DNA of 64,000 nucleotides from Streptomyces rugosispiralis. Its GTDB lineage: Bacteria; Actinomycetota; Actinomycetes; Streptomycetales; Streptomycetaceae. Numbering within the stretch: position 1 is the first letter of the stretch; each line of letters begins with the position of its first letter. Under the pieces are notes generated by a model, which was given only the letters and a program-made list of their open reading frames with translations, did no database searches and had not been told where the DNA came from. Where the stretch lies: NCBI RefSeq assembly GCF_024505145.1, contig NZ_JANIAA010000042.1, positions 1 to 64,000 of the forward strand, read 5' to 3'. The position numbers were made by a program, and so were the translations under genes. Below are positions 38,233 to 46,684 of this stretch, piece after piece.

Positions 38233-38252
38233 TGGCTGGGGCCGGGTCGAAC
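38233..38252 (-). repeat. tRNA-Phe 3'-end remnant
   Basis: TGGCTGGGGCCGGGTCGAAC repeats the acceptor/T-arm part of the tRNA-Phe gene at 39128 with one base missing. The flank gccctggtg-ggg (38215-38228) also matches the sequence just past the tRNA-Phe (39105-39120). It is either an attachment-site duplicate or a decayed second tRNA-Phe with its own terminator. Confidence 0.65.
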
Positions 38253-38396
38253 GGGTACGCGCGTGTGTGAGCGCGGACAGAGCGGTTTCTGAGCCGTCGT
38301 CGTTGGCCGTAGCCGGCCATTCACGGACGGTCAGAGAGACGGTCCTGGGTGCGGCCCGACGGAGCAACCCGTCGGGCCGCACCCGCTGCCTCCGGC

Positions 38397-38777
38397 TCAG
38401 CCGCAGCGGAAGTTGGAGCCCCCGTCCTCCAGGTACTTGTTGTAGATCCATCCGAGACTCCTGTTGTTCTCGTCTCTGACCCACGTCCAGGTGTGGCCGA
38501 GGTCGTTCGTGACGTAGCAGTCGTACTCGACCCAGGCGTCCGGAGAGACATAGCCCACTGTGGTGCAGTCGCCGTACGGTCCGGTGTGGATGGCGGCGGG
38601 GGAGGACTTGCTCACTCTGCCGCCGAAGGGATCGTCGTTGGTGTGCGGCCAGTACGCGTTGCCGCACGTGACAGCGGCTGCGTTGGTGGTGGCGGCCTGG
38701 GCGCTCGGCGTGCCCACGAGGCCGAGTGCGACGGCTGCGGCGGCGCCGGCACCGGCCAGAAGACGGCGTGTCTGCAT
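38397..38777 (-). CDS. Small secreted SH3-like protein
   Basis: A 126-residue exported protein. Signal peptide MQTRRLLAGAGAAAAVALGLVGTPSAQA is followed by a mature part of about 98 residues with four to five Cys and aromatic strands (WVEYDCYVTNDLGHTWTWVRDENNRSLGWIYNKYL), like a bacterial SH3 fold that binds peptidoglycan. The start at 38777 is chosen because GGAGGT lies 5 bases upstream; the ATG four codons earlier overlaps that site. It lies between tRNA-Phe and its 3'-end remnant. Confidence 0.8.
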   Translation of the reverse strand: MQTRRLLAGAGAAAAVALGLVGTPSAQAATTNAAAVTCGNAYWPHTNDDPFGGRVSKSSPAAIHTGPYGDCTTVGYVSPDAWVEYDCYVTNDLGHTWTWVRDENNRSLGWIYNKYLEDGGSNFRCG

Positions 38778-39071
38778 GGTTACCTCCATTGGGCGCGGAG
38801 ACGGCTCTGTCCGTCCCAGCGAGGGGCTCGGTCAGGCACGACTGTGGCAGCCAGGCTTTGGAGGCAACCTTGGCAAAGTCTTGAATTGCCTGTTCAGCGA
38901 GGGGAACCGGTGCGGAGGGCTTTGGAAATGGCCGTCGCAGTTCCACGATGTCGTAGCTCGCGTCTGCTGAGCCTGGGCGAGTGCCAGTGCTGAAAGCACG
39001 AATGGGACGCGCACTGCAAGAGCCCGGAGTGCTGCCCCGCCGGGCGTCCACCAGGTGATGTCACGGGCACG
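38778..39071. other. Spacer upstream of the SH3-like gene
   Basis: About 290 bases; contains the promoter for the SH3-like gene. No further gene is supported. Confidence 0.35.
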
Positions 39072-39072
39072 A

Positions 39073-39104
39073 AAACGCCCTCTCCGATGATCTTCGGAGA
39101 GGGC
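39073..39104 (-). terminator. Terminator of the tRNA-Asp/tRNA-Phe unit
   Basis: A 12-base perfect stem (ACGCCCTCTCCG / CGGAGAGGGCGT) about 24 bases after the tRNA-Phe 3' end, followed on the minus strand by TTTTCGTG. Confidence 0.85.
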
Positions 39105-39127
39105 GTGTGCCCTGGTGAGGGCTGCGG

Positions 39128-39201
39128 TGGCTGGGGCCGGGGTCGAACCGGCGACCTTCCGCTTTTCAGGCGGACGCTCGTACCAACTGAGCTACCCAGC
39201 C
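39128..39201 (-). tRNA. tRNA-Phe (GAA)
   Basis: Acceptor GGCTGGG/CCCAGCC, D arm TAGCTCAGTTGGTACGAGC, anticodon loop in CCGCCTGAAAAGCGG (GAA), T arm CCGGTTCGACCCCGG. Four bases separate it from tRNA-Asp, so the two are cotranscribed. Confidence 0.95.
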
Positions 39202-39205
39202 GCAG

Positions 39206-39280
39206 CGGTCCTGACGGGATTTGAACCCGCGGCCTCCACCTTGACAGGGTGGCGAGCACTCCAAACTGCTCCACAGGACC
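39206..39280 (-). tRNA. tRNA-Asp (GTC), second copy
   Basis: Identical to 26807-26881; anticodon GTC. First gene of a tRNA-Asp/tRNA-Phe unit. Confidence 0.95.
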
Positions 39281-39515
39281 TTGCGTGTACGAGCACGAGT
39301 CTCGCACATGTGGCGTGCGCTCCCAACGGGATTTCCCGCGGTGGATTCGCACTCCTTGCGATCTTCGAATCGGGGCCTTGATTTCTCTCCGCCGCGTCGA
39401 TGTCGCTGGATCAGCGTATCAGACCTCCGGCCCCGTCCTGACCGCTCACCGGGCGGGCCGGGCCTTGGTCGGTGAGCGGTGGGGCGTGATGGGACTACGT
39501 CGCTCCCGGCCCGGG

Positions 39516-40337
39516 TCAGGGGCGGCCGCCGCGCTCCAGCGGGATCCTTTCGCCCGCCTCGATCGCGACCGGCAACCGGTTCTCGGTGGGCGGCAGGGGG
39601 CAGGTCGCGAGGTCGGTGTAGGCGCAGGGGAGGTTGGTGGCGCGGTTGAAGTCGAGGGTGACGCGGCCGGCCTCGTCGGGGGCGTCGATCTGGAGGGAGC
39701 GGTTCGCGGCGTACGTGGTCACGCCGGAGGTCGCGTCGGTGAGGAGCACCATCAGGCTGCCGGGCCGCTTGCCGTTGAAGGCGGTGAGCCGGAACGTCTC
39801 GCCGGCCAGCTCGAACTCGACCTGGCCCGGTGCGTCGTAGACGTGCTCCAGACCCTCCGCCACGGCGCCCACGGTGATCGCGCGCGGCTCGTCGAAGGGG
39901 AGGTAGCGGCCGGTGCGGAGCCAGCGGGGGTCGGGGGCGTAGGCCGGGGTGTGGGTGAAGTCGGTGCGGAGGGGGTTGCCGGGGTGTCGGGGGCGGACGA
40001 TGTCGTGGCCGCCGCGCTTGGCGACCTCGATCACCGCGTCGCCGTACCCCGCGTACAGGCTGGCCCGCTCGGCGATCGTTCCGAAGACGTACCGCCCGTG
40101 CACCGCCGTGCCGTCGATGGTCAGCTCCTCGCCGTCGGCCAGCTCGACCACCACGCCCTCCGGGCCGCTGGACCAGGCCCCGGGGGCGTCCTCGAAGCGG
40201 GTCGGCTCGGGGCTCAGCCAGCGCAGGCTGGTGATCGCGAGGAATCCGTGGGGGTCGGCGAGTGCCTGCTCATGGGCGCGGTGCCAGCGCTCCCACTCCT
40301 CGGCGAAGCTCGCCCGGTCGATGTCCTGGACGGTCAT
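39516..40337 (-). CDS. DUF1684 family protein
   Basis: A 273-residue soluble protein starting at the ATG at 40337 after GAGGGAG. The sequence FAEEWERWHRAHEQALADPHGFLAITSLRWL, then LDFNRATNLPCAYTDLATCPLPPTENRLPVAIEAGE near the C-terminus, is the DUF1684 pattern (FNRATNxPCAYT is the conserved core). Function unknown; no signal peptide. It may be a beta-rich enzyme or binding protein. Confidence 0.9.
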   Translation of the reverse strand: MTVQDIDRASFAEEWERWHRAHEQALADPHGFLAITSLRWLSPEPTRFEDAPGAWSSGPEGVVVELADGEELTIDGTAVHGRYVFGTIAERASLYAGYGDAVIEVAKRGGHDIVRPRHPGNPLRTDFTHTPAYAPDPRWLRTGRYLPFDEPRAITVGAVAEGLEHVYDAPGQVEFELAGETFRLTAFNGKRPGSLMVLLTDATSGVTTYAANRSLQIDAPDEAGRVTLDFNRATNLPCAYTDLATCPLPPTENRLPVAIEAGERIPLERGGRP

Positions 40338-40490
40338 CTGCGCTCCCTCGAGGTCGGGTGCCGTCGGGTACGTACAACCGCTTCGGGGACGGAGACATTC
40401 CGGGAGCCGGGGGAGCCGGGGGAGCCGGGGGAGTCGCAGGAGCCGGGGGCTGGGGAGTTCTGGGGGCCCGCCGTGCCGGCCGCGCATACG

Positions 40491-40530
40491 AAAAAAGTCA
40501 CCAGCAGGTACGTTTCGACCTGCGGTGACT
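40491..40530 (-). terminator. Intrinsic terminator of tRNA-Glu
   Basis: On the minus strand GTCACCGCAGGT-cgaaacgt-ACCTGCTGGTGAC is followed by TTTTTT. It lies just past the tRNA-Glu 3' end. Confidence 0.9.
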
Positions 40531-40542
40531 CAAAGAAAGTGG

Positions 40543-40615
40543 TGCCCCCAACGGGATTCGAACCCGTGCTACCGCCTTGAAAGGGCGGCGTCCTGGGCCA
40601 CTAGACGATGAGGGC
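40543..40615 (-). tRNA. tRNA-Glu (TTC)
   Basis: Acceptor GCCCTCA/TGGGGGC, D arm CGTCTAGTGGCCCAGGACG, anticodon loop in CGCCCTTTCAAGGCG (TTC), T arm CGGGTTCGAATCCCG. Confidence 0.95.
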
Positions 40616-40696
40616 CGATGGCCCACCTGGGCGCCTTGCGGCGCTTTCGGGGACGCGAGAAGCATATGGGATGCCGGCGAGGTTCGCCAAAACGGT

Positions 40697-42370
40697 TTAC
40701 GGAGTGGTGGGCGTCGGTGTCGCGCCCGGGCGGTTCTCGGCCGGCAGATGACGGCTGACCTCGGCCTTCGCCAGGCCCAGACCGCCCAGATCGATCTCGT
40801 CCCACGCCTGGAGCCGTCGCGTGTCGCGGTCCAGGTAGAGGACCGACGCCTGCACCGTGTCCGGTGTGCCGTCGTCCACCGCGCGCAGCCCGCTGCCGCC
40901 CGTCGACCCCTCGGTCATCAGCCGGGTGCCGCCGGGGAGCACCTCCGTACGGCGGTGATGGACATGGCCGGTGAGGGCGAGCGGCACGGTGCCGTCGGTC
41001 TCCCGGGCGGCGATCGGGTTGTGGGCGAGGGCGATGTCGACCGGGGCGCCGGCGGCCTTGCGGTCCCGGATCGCCTCGGCGAGCCGCCGTCCGGCGCTGT
41101 GCTCGGCCGCGTCACCGGCGGCCGCGGCGGAGCGGTCGGGGGTGAACTGCGGATCGCCGATGCCCGCGATCCGCAGCCCGGCGACGGAGATCACGTCGCC
41201 GTTGTCCACCACATGCGCCCCCTTGCGCTTGGCCAGGTAGCGCTGGGTCGACGCCGAGTCGTGGTTGCCGCGCACCCAGACGTAGGGGGCGCCGAGGTCG
41301 GAGACGGGGTCGAGGAAGCCGTTCTCGGCGGAGGTGCCGTGGTCCATCGTGTCGCCCGTGTCGAGGATCACGCTGACCTTGTACTGCCGCACCAGCGACT
41401 GCACGATGTGCCACGCGGCCGGATTGAGATGGACGTCCGAGATGTGCAGCACCCGCATGGTGGTCGGATCGGGCTGATACGCGGGGAGCGTCGAGGTCGC
41501 CTCGTAGAGCTGGGTGACATTGGTCACCAGCCGGGCCAACTCCCGCTGATAGACGTCGAAGTCGGTCACGATGCTGCGCGCGTTGCCCACCACCGAGGGG
41601 GCGCTGGAGAGCAGCCCGGAGTAGCGCGGTTCCAGGACGGAATTCGGGTTCCAGGTCGCGTAGACGGCGCCGCCGGAGGCGGTCAGCAGCGTCAGCGCGA
41701 GCCCTCCGGCGGCCAGCGCCCGGCGGGGGCGGCGGTAGACCGCCAGGCCCAGCGCGGTGGCGCCGAAGACCACGGCGACGCAGGAGCGGACCGCGAGGCC
41801 GAGGGTGCCGCGGGTGACATCGGTCGCGACCTCCTCCTGCAGCCCGGAGAGCCGCTCGGGGTGGTCGACGAGGGACTGGGACCGGATGGGGTCGAGCCGG
41901 TCCACGTCCACGTCCAGGCGGAGCGGGGCGTGGTGGCTGTTCAGCTCGAGCGAGCCCAGCGGGGCCACGTTGATCTTGGTGCCGCCGGTGAGGGACGGCC
42001 GCAGCGCCATCCGCGTGTCCATCGGGCCCACGGAGATGTGGACGCTGCCGACCACCAGCAGTCCGATCCAGGCGCCGAGGACGGTCACGGCGGCCAGCCC
42101 GGTGGCGCGGACGAGGGGGCGGCGGCGCGCGGTGGGGTCGAGCCCCGTGGGGTCGAAGGAAGCGGCGGGGGAGGGGGTCTGCGAGGGGCGGCGGAAGCGG
42201 TGAGGGGAGGGGCGGCGGAAGGGGCGAAGGGAAGGGCGGCGGAAGTGGCGGGGGGAAGGGCGGCGGAAGCGGTGAGGGGAAGAGCGGCGGAAGCGGCGAA
42301 GAGGGGAGACGGCCGCGGTGCCCGCGCGCTGAGCGGTGGCACGGAGCAGCCGGAGCGGTTCGCGGGCCAT
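40697..42370 (-). CDS. Membrane-anchored metallophosphoesterase
   Basis: A 557-residue protein. Residues about 24-65 are a basic repeat (FRRPSP-type units). Membrane helices are at about 90-110 (LVRATGLAAVTVLGAWIGLLVVG), 190-212 and 220-240. The C-terminal calcineurin-like phosphoesterase domain has the metal motifs ISDVHLN, DTGDTMDHG, VRGNHDS, ALAHNP and GHVHHRR. The domain order suggests an envelope phosphohydrolase of unknown substrate. ATG 42370 is chosen; the frame is open upstream through low-complexity DNA only. Confidence 0.85.
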   Translation of the reverse strand: MAREPLRLLRATAQRAGTAAVSPLRRFRRSSPHRFRRPSPRHFRRPSLRPFRRPSPHRFRRPSQTPSPAASFDPTGLDPTARRRPLVRATGLAAVTVLGAWIGLLVVGSVHISVGPMDTRMALRPSLTGGTKINVAPLGSLELNSHHAPLRLDVDVDRLDPIRSQSLVDHPERLSGLQEEVATDVTRGTLGLAVRSCVAVVFGATALGLAVYRRPRRALAAGGLALTLLTASGGAVYATWNPNSVLEPRYSGLLSSAPSVVGNARSIVTDFDVYQRELARLVTNVTQLYEATSTLPAYQPDPTTMRVLHISDVHLNPAAWHIVQSLVRQYKVSVILDTGDTMDHGTSAENGFLDPVSDLGAPYVWVRGNHDSASTQRYLAKRKGAHVVDNGDVISVAGLRIAGIGDPQFTPDRSAAAAGDAAEHSAGRRLAEAIRDRKAAGAPVDIALAHNPIAARETDGTVPLALTGHVHHRRTEVLPGGTRLMTEGSTGGSGLRAVDDGTPDTVQASVLYLDRDTRRLQAWDEIDLGGLGLAKAEVSRHLPAENRPGATPTPTTP

Positions 42371-42390
42371 TGGTCCCGTATGCCCGGCCG

Positions 42391-42590
42391 CGCGGGGGCG
42401 TATGCTGGGCGCGCGGGGGCGTATGCCTGGGGCGGCGCGGCGGTGGGCCCGCGCCCGGTGGCGGTGCGCCGGGCGGCCGGAGGCGGTGCGCCGGGCGGGG
42501 CGGTGCGCCGGGCGGCCGGAGGCGTCCTCCGAGGTGTCCCCAGAGGCGTCCTCCGAGGCGTCCGGAGACATCCGGAGGCGTCCGGCGCGG
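42391..42590. repeat. Low-complexity tandem repeats between divergent genes
   Basis: gcgcgggggcgtatgc occurs twice (about 42391 and 42411). A unit gcggtgcgccgggcggccggaggcg recurs at about 42461, 42485 and 42501, then ggcgtcctccgagg units follow at about 42521-42575. They fill the spacer between the metallophosphoesterase and the zincin gene. Confidence 0.8.
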
Positions 42591-42643
42591 ATAGCTTGGC
42601 GCCGACGGCTCCTTTCCGGGCCCGGCTGCCCGACAATGGCCTC

Positions 42644-42994
42644 GTGCTGGAGATGACGCGCGAGGAGTTCGAGGAACTGGTCGCCGAGGCGCTGGACCGG
42701 ATCCCGCCGGAGCTGACACGGCTCATGGACAACGTCGCCGTGTTCGTGGAGGACGAGCCACCGACGGACGATCCCGAGCTGCTCGGGCTCTACGAGGGGA
42801 CGCCGCTCACCGACCGGGGTGAGTGGTACGCGGGCGTCCTGCCGGACCGGATCACCGTCTACCGGGGGCCGACGCTGCGGCTGAGCGAGACCCGGGAGGA
42901 CGTCGTCCAGGAGACCGAGGTGACCGTGGTCCATGAGATCGCGCACCACTTCGGGATCGACGACGCGCGGCTGCACGCGCTCGGGTACGGCTGA
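42644..42994 (+). CDS. Minimal zincin (metallopeptidase family) protein
   Basis: A 116-residue protein with the zinc motif HEIAHHFGIDD near the C-terminus (about residues 101-111), the metzincin-like HExxHxxGxxD signature. Upstream is a compact domain LTRLMDNVAVFVEDEPPTDDPELLGLYEGTPLTDRGEWY. It is a stand-alone actinobacterial zincin of unknown substrate. GTG 42644 is preferred (homology includes LEMTREEFEELV); GACAAT six bases upstream may be a leaderless -10. ATG 42653 is an alternative. Confidence 0.85.
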   Translation: MLEMTREEFEELVAEALDRIPPELTRLMDNVAVFVEDEPPTDDPELLGLYEGTPLTDRGEWYAGVLPDRITVYRGPTLRLSETREDVVQETEVTVVHEIAHHFGIDDARLHALGYG

Positions 42995-43173
42995 CCCCGT
43001 TCGGCGGCCCCAGGTCCGTCGGCCGATATCCGCCCACATCCGCCCCCGCCTACGACCGACGCCGGACGCGCGGTCCACGCGAGGGGGTGGGCCCGTACCG
43101 CATGCGTGTCCTGGGCGGGGCGGGGCCAGTTGGGCAGGGCGTCACATCCCTGTCGTCTGGAGGTGTCCCGCGC

Positions 43174-43806
43174 ATGCCCGGATCCCCCGTGCCCGGATCC
43201 CCCGCTCCGCGCCCCGCCCGCTCCGCCCGTTCCCCCCGCTCCCCACGGGCCGCCCGGGGCTCCCGGACCGCGCGGTCCGCCCGCAGCTCCCGGCACGCAC
43301 CCCGTGCCGCCGTGCGCGGGGCGGCGGCGGTCGCGGCGCTCGTCGCCGTCGCCATGGCGCTGGGCGGCTGTATGAGCATCTCCGACGACCCCGAGCGGCC
43401 GGACAAACACCGTGGCTCCCACCAGAAGGGCGAGGCGGCGGACACGGGCGGCGCCGTGGTGCGCTCCGACGGCAGGGGGCGGCCGTACGCGGACTCCGAC
43501 CGGGACGAGAAGGACGGGAAGGGGAAGAAGGGTAAGAAGGGGAAGAAGAAGGACGGCGAGGACCGGTCGGCCTCGGCGTCCGCGACCGACCCCGAGGCCG
43601 GGCCCTCCGCCCCGCCCGGTGAGAAGGGTGCCCCGCACCAGCATCCGGCCCCCTCCGCCCCGCCGCAGCCGGGCGGCGCCACCCCGTCCGACGCGCCGCC
43701 CGCGCCCCGGCCGTCGAGCCCGCCGCCGAGCGCGCCGGACCCGAAGCCGACCGACCCCGAGCCCCCGACCGCCCCGGCCTCCTCGCCGGACCAGCCTGCG
43801 GGATAA
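43174..43806 (+). CDS. Putative lipoprotein with Lys-rich and Pro-rich regions
   Basis: A 210-residue protein with a long basic N-terminus, hydrophobic stretch AAAVAALVAVAMALGGC and a lipobox (LGGC, Cys about 67). The mature part has a Lys/Gly run (DGKGKKGKKGKKKDGED) followed by a Pro/Ala/Ser-rich tail, as in cell-wall-spanning linkers. GGAGGTG lies 9 bases before ATG 43174. No catalytic domain is visible. The N-terminal 45 residues are compositionally odd (SRSPRSPRAARGSRTARS), so the true start could be later. Confidence 0.65.
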   Translation: MPGSPVPGSPAPRPARSARSPRSPRAARGSRTARSARSSRHAPRAAVRGAAAVAALVAVAMALGGCMSISDDPERPDKHRGSHQKGEAADTGGAVVRSDGRGRPYADSDRDEKDGKGKKGKKGKKKDGEDRSASASATDPEAGPSAPPGEKGAPHQHPAPSAPPQPGGATPSDAPPAPRPSSPPPSAPDPKPTDPEPPTAPASSPDQPAG

Positions 43807-43895
43807 GCCCGCGGGACAGGACCACGGGGTAAGCCCACGGGACAGGCCCGCGGGACAGGGCCCTGTCGTCGCCGGCCTGCGCGGATGGAGTGAAT

Positions 43896-44081
43896 TTGCT
43901 CTTGAGGGGTGGAGGTGCGTATGGTGGTAGATCGTTTGATCCCATTTGCCCGGCGCCTCGTAGAAGTGCGCCGCGAGGCGCGTTCCTTGCCATCCCGTGG
44001 CTGACCGCATAGAGGCGGTCGTTTGCGACAACACACGGAGTTTGGGCGCGTGCCGAGACTCCGGAAGGTTTCGCATTTCGC
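43896..44081 (+). promoter_or_regulatory. Promoter and structured leader of the DEAD-box helicase
   Basis: TTGCTC (43896-43901) and TATGGT (43920-43925) with an 18-base spacer make a good promoter, predicting a leader of about 150 bases. Two hairpins are visible: GCGCCTCG/CGAGGCGC (43953-43981) and GACCGC/GCGGTC (44003-44020). A long structured leader on an RNA-helicase gene suggests cold- or self-regulated expression. Confidence 0.65.
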
Positions 44082-46397
44082 ATGTCCGTTTCCACTGATC
44101 ACGCCGTCATGCCCGCTCACGAGGAGCCGAGCGAGACGAGCCAGCTGACCGCCCCGGCCGAGCCGTTCGAGCCGTCGGAGCAGGACGCGCAAGCCGCCAC
44201 GGAAGCCCCCGAGACCCCTAAGGCGCCCGACATCACATTCGCCGACCTCGGCCTCCCCGAGCAGATCGTCCGCAAGCTGGCGCAGAACGGCGTCACCACG
44301 CCCTTCCCGATCCAGGCCGCGACCATCCCCGACGCCCTCGCCGGACGCGACATCCTCGGCCGCGGCCGTACCGGCTCCGGCAAGACCCTCTCGTTCGGCC
44401 TTCCGCTGCTGACCACGCTGTCCGGCGGCCACACCGAGAAGAAGCGTCCCCGTGGGCTGATCCTCACCCCGACCCGCGAACTCGCGATGCAGGTGAGCGA
44501 CGCGCTGCAGCCGTACGGCGATGTTCTCGGCCTCAAGCTCAAGGTCGTCTGCGGCGGCACCTCGATGGGCAATCAGATCTACGCCCTGGAGCGCGGCGTG
44601 GACATCCTGGTCGCCACTCCGGGCCGGCTGCGCGACATCATCGAGCGCGGTGCCGCGTCCCTGGACAAGGTGCAGATCGCGGTCCTCGACGAGGCCGACC
44701 AGATGGCCGACATGGGCTTCCTGCCCGAGGTCACCGAGATCCTCGACCTGGTGCCGCGGGGCGGACAGCGGCTGCTGTTCTCCGCGACGCTCGAGAACGA
44801 GATCGACACCCTGGTCAAGCGCTACCTGGTCGACCCGGTCACCCACGAGGTGGACCCGTCCGCGGGCGCCGTCTCGACCATGACCCACCATGTGCTGGTC
44901 GTGAAGCCGAAGGACAAGGCGCCGGTCACCGCCGCCATCGCGGCGCGCAAGGGCCGCACCATCATCTTCGTACGGACCCAGCTGGGCGCCGACCGCGTCG
45001 CCGAGCAGCTGTGCGACGCGGGCGTACGCGCCGACGCGCTGCACGGCGGTATGACGCAGGGTGCGCGCACCCGCACCCTGGCCGACTTCAAGGACGGGTA
45101 CGTCAATGTGCTCGTCGCCACGGACGTCGCCGCGCGCGGTATCCACGTCGACGGCATCGACCTGGTGCTGAACGTGGACCCGGCCGGCGACCACAAGGAC
45201 TATCTGCACCGCTCCGGCCGTACGGCCCGGGCGGGCCAGAGCGGCACCGTCGTCTCGCTGGCCCTGCCGCACCAGCGCCGCCAGATCTTCCGGCTGATGG
45301 AGGACGCGGGCGTCGACGCCTCCCGTCACATCGTCGGTGGCGGCGGAGCCTTCGACGAGGATGTGGCACGGATCACGGGCGCGCGTTCGCTCACCGAGGT
45401 GCAGGCGGAGGCGGCCTCGAACGCGGCCAAGCAGGCCGAGCGCGAGGCGGAGGACCTCAGCCGGCAGCTGGAGCGGGTGCAGCGGCGCGCGGTCGAACTG
45501 CGCGAGGAGGCCGACCGTCTGACGGCGCGGGCGGCGCGCGAGCGCGGCGAGACCGTGGCACCGGCGGAGCCCGCGGCCGGGGCCGAGGCCGGGGCGGAGA
45601 CGGTGGCCGAGGCCGCCGCTGTGACGCTGCCCGCGCAGCGCACGGCGGAGCCCGCGACCGTGCCCGCCGTGAAGGGCGCGGGGGCCGCGGAGGGCGCCGA
45701 GGGCGCGGGTGACGGCGAGGCGCCGCGCCGCTCCTCGTACGACCGCCGGGACAACGACCGGGGCCGGGACGACCGGGGCGGCCGTTCCTTCGACCGCCGG
45801 GACGGCGACCGCGACCGTGGGTTCAACCGTGACCGGCGGGACGACCGCCGGGACGACCGCGGCGGCTTCAACCGCCGTGACGACCGGGGTGGCCGTTCGT
45901 ACGACCGCCGGGACGGCGACCGCGACCGTGGCTTCAACCGCGACCGGCGCGATGACCGCCGGGACGACCGTCGTGACGACCGCTTCGGCCGCGACCGGGA
46001 CCGCGACCGGGACCGTCGGGACAACGACCGTGGCTTCGGCCGCGACCGTGGGTTCAACCGTGACCGGCGGGACGACCGCCGGGACGACCGTGGCGGTTTC
46101 AACCGCCGGGACGACCGTGGCGGCAGCCGTCCGTACGAGCGCCGCGACGACCGTGGCTTCGGCCGCGACCGCCGGGACAACAACGACCGTGGCGGCCGCT
46201 CCTTCGAGCGCCGCGACCACAACCACCGTGGCGGGGACCGTCCGTTCAACCGGGACCGTCGCGACGACCGCCCGGGCCGTCGTGACGACCACCGGGGCGG
46301 TGCCACCGGCGGCCGTCCGTACGAGCGCTCCCACAGCTCGCACGACCGGTCCTTCGACCGCCGCGCCGACAAGCCGCGCTGGAAGCGCAACGGCTGA
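44082..46397 (+). CDS. DEAD-box RNA helicase with RD/RG-repeat tail
   Basis: A 771-residue helicase that unwinds RNA, likely in cold adaptation or ribosome assembly. After a 50-residue acidic lead come the Q motif FADLGLPEQIVRKLAQNGVTTPFPIQ, Walker A GRTGSGKT, DEAD variant DEADQMADMGF, SAT, and the C-terminal RecA domain with HGGMTQGART, ATDVAARGIHV and HRSGRTARAG. From about residue 545 to the end it is a highly charged repeat (RRDDRRDDRGGFN, DRGGRSYDRRDGDR), an RGG-like RNA-binding and probably phase-separating tail. The C-terminus is basic (DKPRWKRNG). Confidence 0.95.
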   Translation: MSVSTDHAVMPAHEEPSETSQLTAPAEPFEPSEQDAQAATEAPETPKAPDITFADLGLPEQIVRKLAQNGVTTPFPIQAATIPDALAGRDILGRGRTGSGKTLSFGLPLLTTLSGGHTEKKRPRGLILTPTRELAMQVSDALQPYGDVLGLKLKVVCGGTSMGNQIYALERGVDILVATPGRLRDIIERGAASLDKVQIAVLDEADQMADMGFLPEVTEILDLVPRGGQRLLFSATLENEIDTLVKRYLVDPVTHEVDPSAGAVSTMTHHVLVVKPKDKAPVTAAIAARKGRTIIFVRTQLGADRVAEQLCDAGVRADALHGGMTQGARTRTLADFKDGYVNVLVATDVAARGIHVDGIDLVLNVDPAGDHKDYLHRSGRTARAGQSGTVVSLALPHQRRQIFRLMEDAGVDASRHIVGGGGAFDEDVARITGARSLTEVQAEAASNAAKQAEREAEDLSRQLERVQRRAVELREEADRLTARAARERGETVAPAEPAAGAEAGAETVAEAAAVTLPAQRTAEPATVPAVKGAGAAEGAEGAGDGEAPRRSSYDRRDNDRGRDDRGGRSFDRRDGDRDRGFNRDRRDDRRDDRGGFNRRDDRGGRSYDRRDGDRDRGFNRDRRDDRRDDRRDDRFGRDRDRDRDRRDNDRGFGRDRGFNRDRRDDRRDDRGGFNRRDDRGGSRPYERRDDRGFGRDRRDNNDRGGRSFERRDHNHRGGDRPFNRDRRDDRPGRRDDHRGGATGGRPYERSHSSHDRSFDRRADKPRWKRNG

Positions 46398-46476
46398 TCG
46401 GGCCGTGCGCGACGCCTGATCGGGTCGTGAGCGACCGGCTCATCGGGCCGTGGGCAACGGCTCATCGGGCCGTGCT
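46392..46476. repeat. Four imperfect tandem repeats of ctgatcgggccgtg
   Basis: Units of 22-26 bases with the core (c/t)tgatcggg(c/t)cgtg at about 46395, 46420, 46440 and 46461, directly after the helicase stop. Confidence 0.75.
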
Positions 46477-46478
46477 GG

Positions 46479-46510
46479 AGGCCGTGCAACACCACGCTGT
46501 TGCACGGCCT
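46479..46510 (+). terminator. Terminator of the DEAD-box helicase gene
   Basis: A 13-base perfect stem (AGGCCGTGCAACA / TGTTGCACGGCCT) with a 6-base loop, followed by TTTC. Confidence 0.85.
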
Positions 46511-46572
46511 TTCGCTCCCGGAGGGTATTGGCTCGGGTGTTGGCCCCTCGCCGAGCTATGCTGCGGGGGTGC

Positions 46573-46645
46573 GGGTCATTAGCTCAATTGGCAGAGCAGT
46601 GGACTTTTAATCCATTGGTTCAGGGTTCGAGCCCCTGATGACCCA
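46573..46645 (+). tRNA. tRNA-Lys (TTT)
   Basis: Acceptor GGGTCAT/ATGACCC, D arm TAGCTCAATTGGCAGAGC, anticodon loop in GGACTTTTAATCC (TTT), T arm CAGGGTTCGAGCCCCTG. It is the only + strand tRNA here. Confidence 0.95.
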
Positions 46646-46650
46646 CCTCG

Positions 46651-46684
46651 GAAACCGCAGGCGCCATCGGCGACCTGCGGTTTC
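46651..46684 (+). terminator. Terminator of tRNA-Lys
   Basis: GAAACCGCAGG (46651-46661) pairs with CCTGCGGTTTC (46674-46684) just after the tRNA. Confidence 0.85.

Noticed and set aside
43050..46343. A 1097-residue open frame on the minus strand antisense to the DEAD-box helicase
   Set aside because: It is Val/Ala/Thr low complexity mirroring the helicase's repeats and spans the lipoprotein gene; the helicase frame has full conserved motifs.
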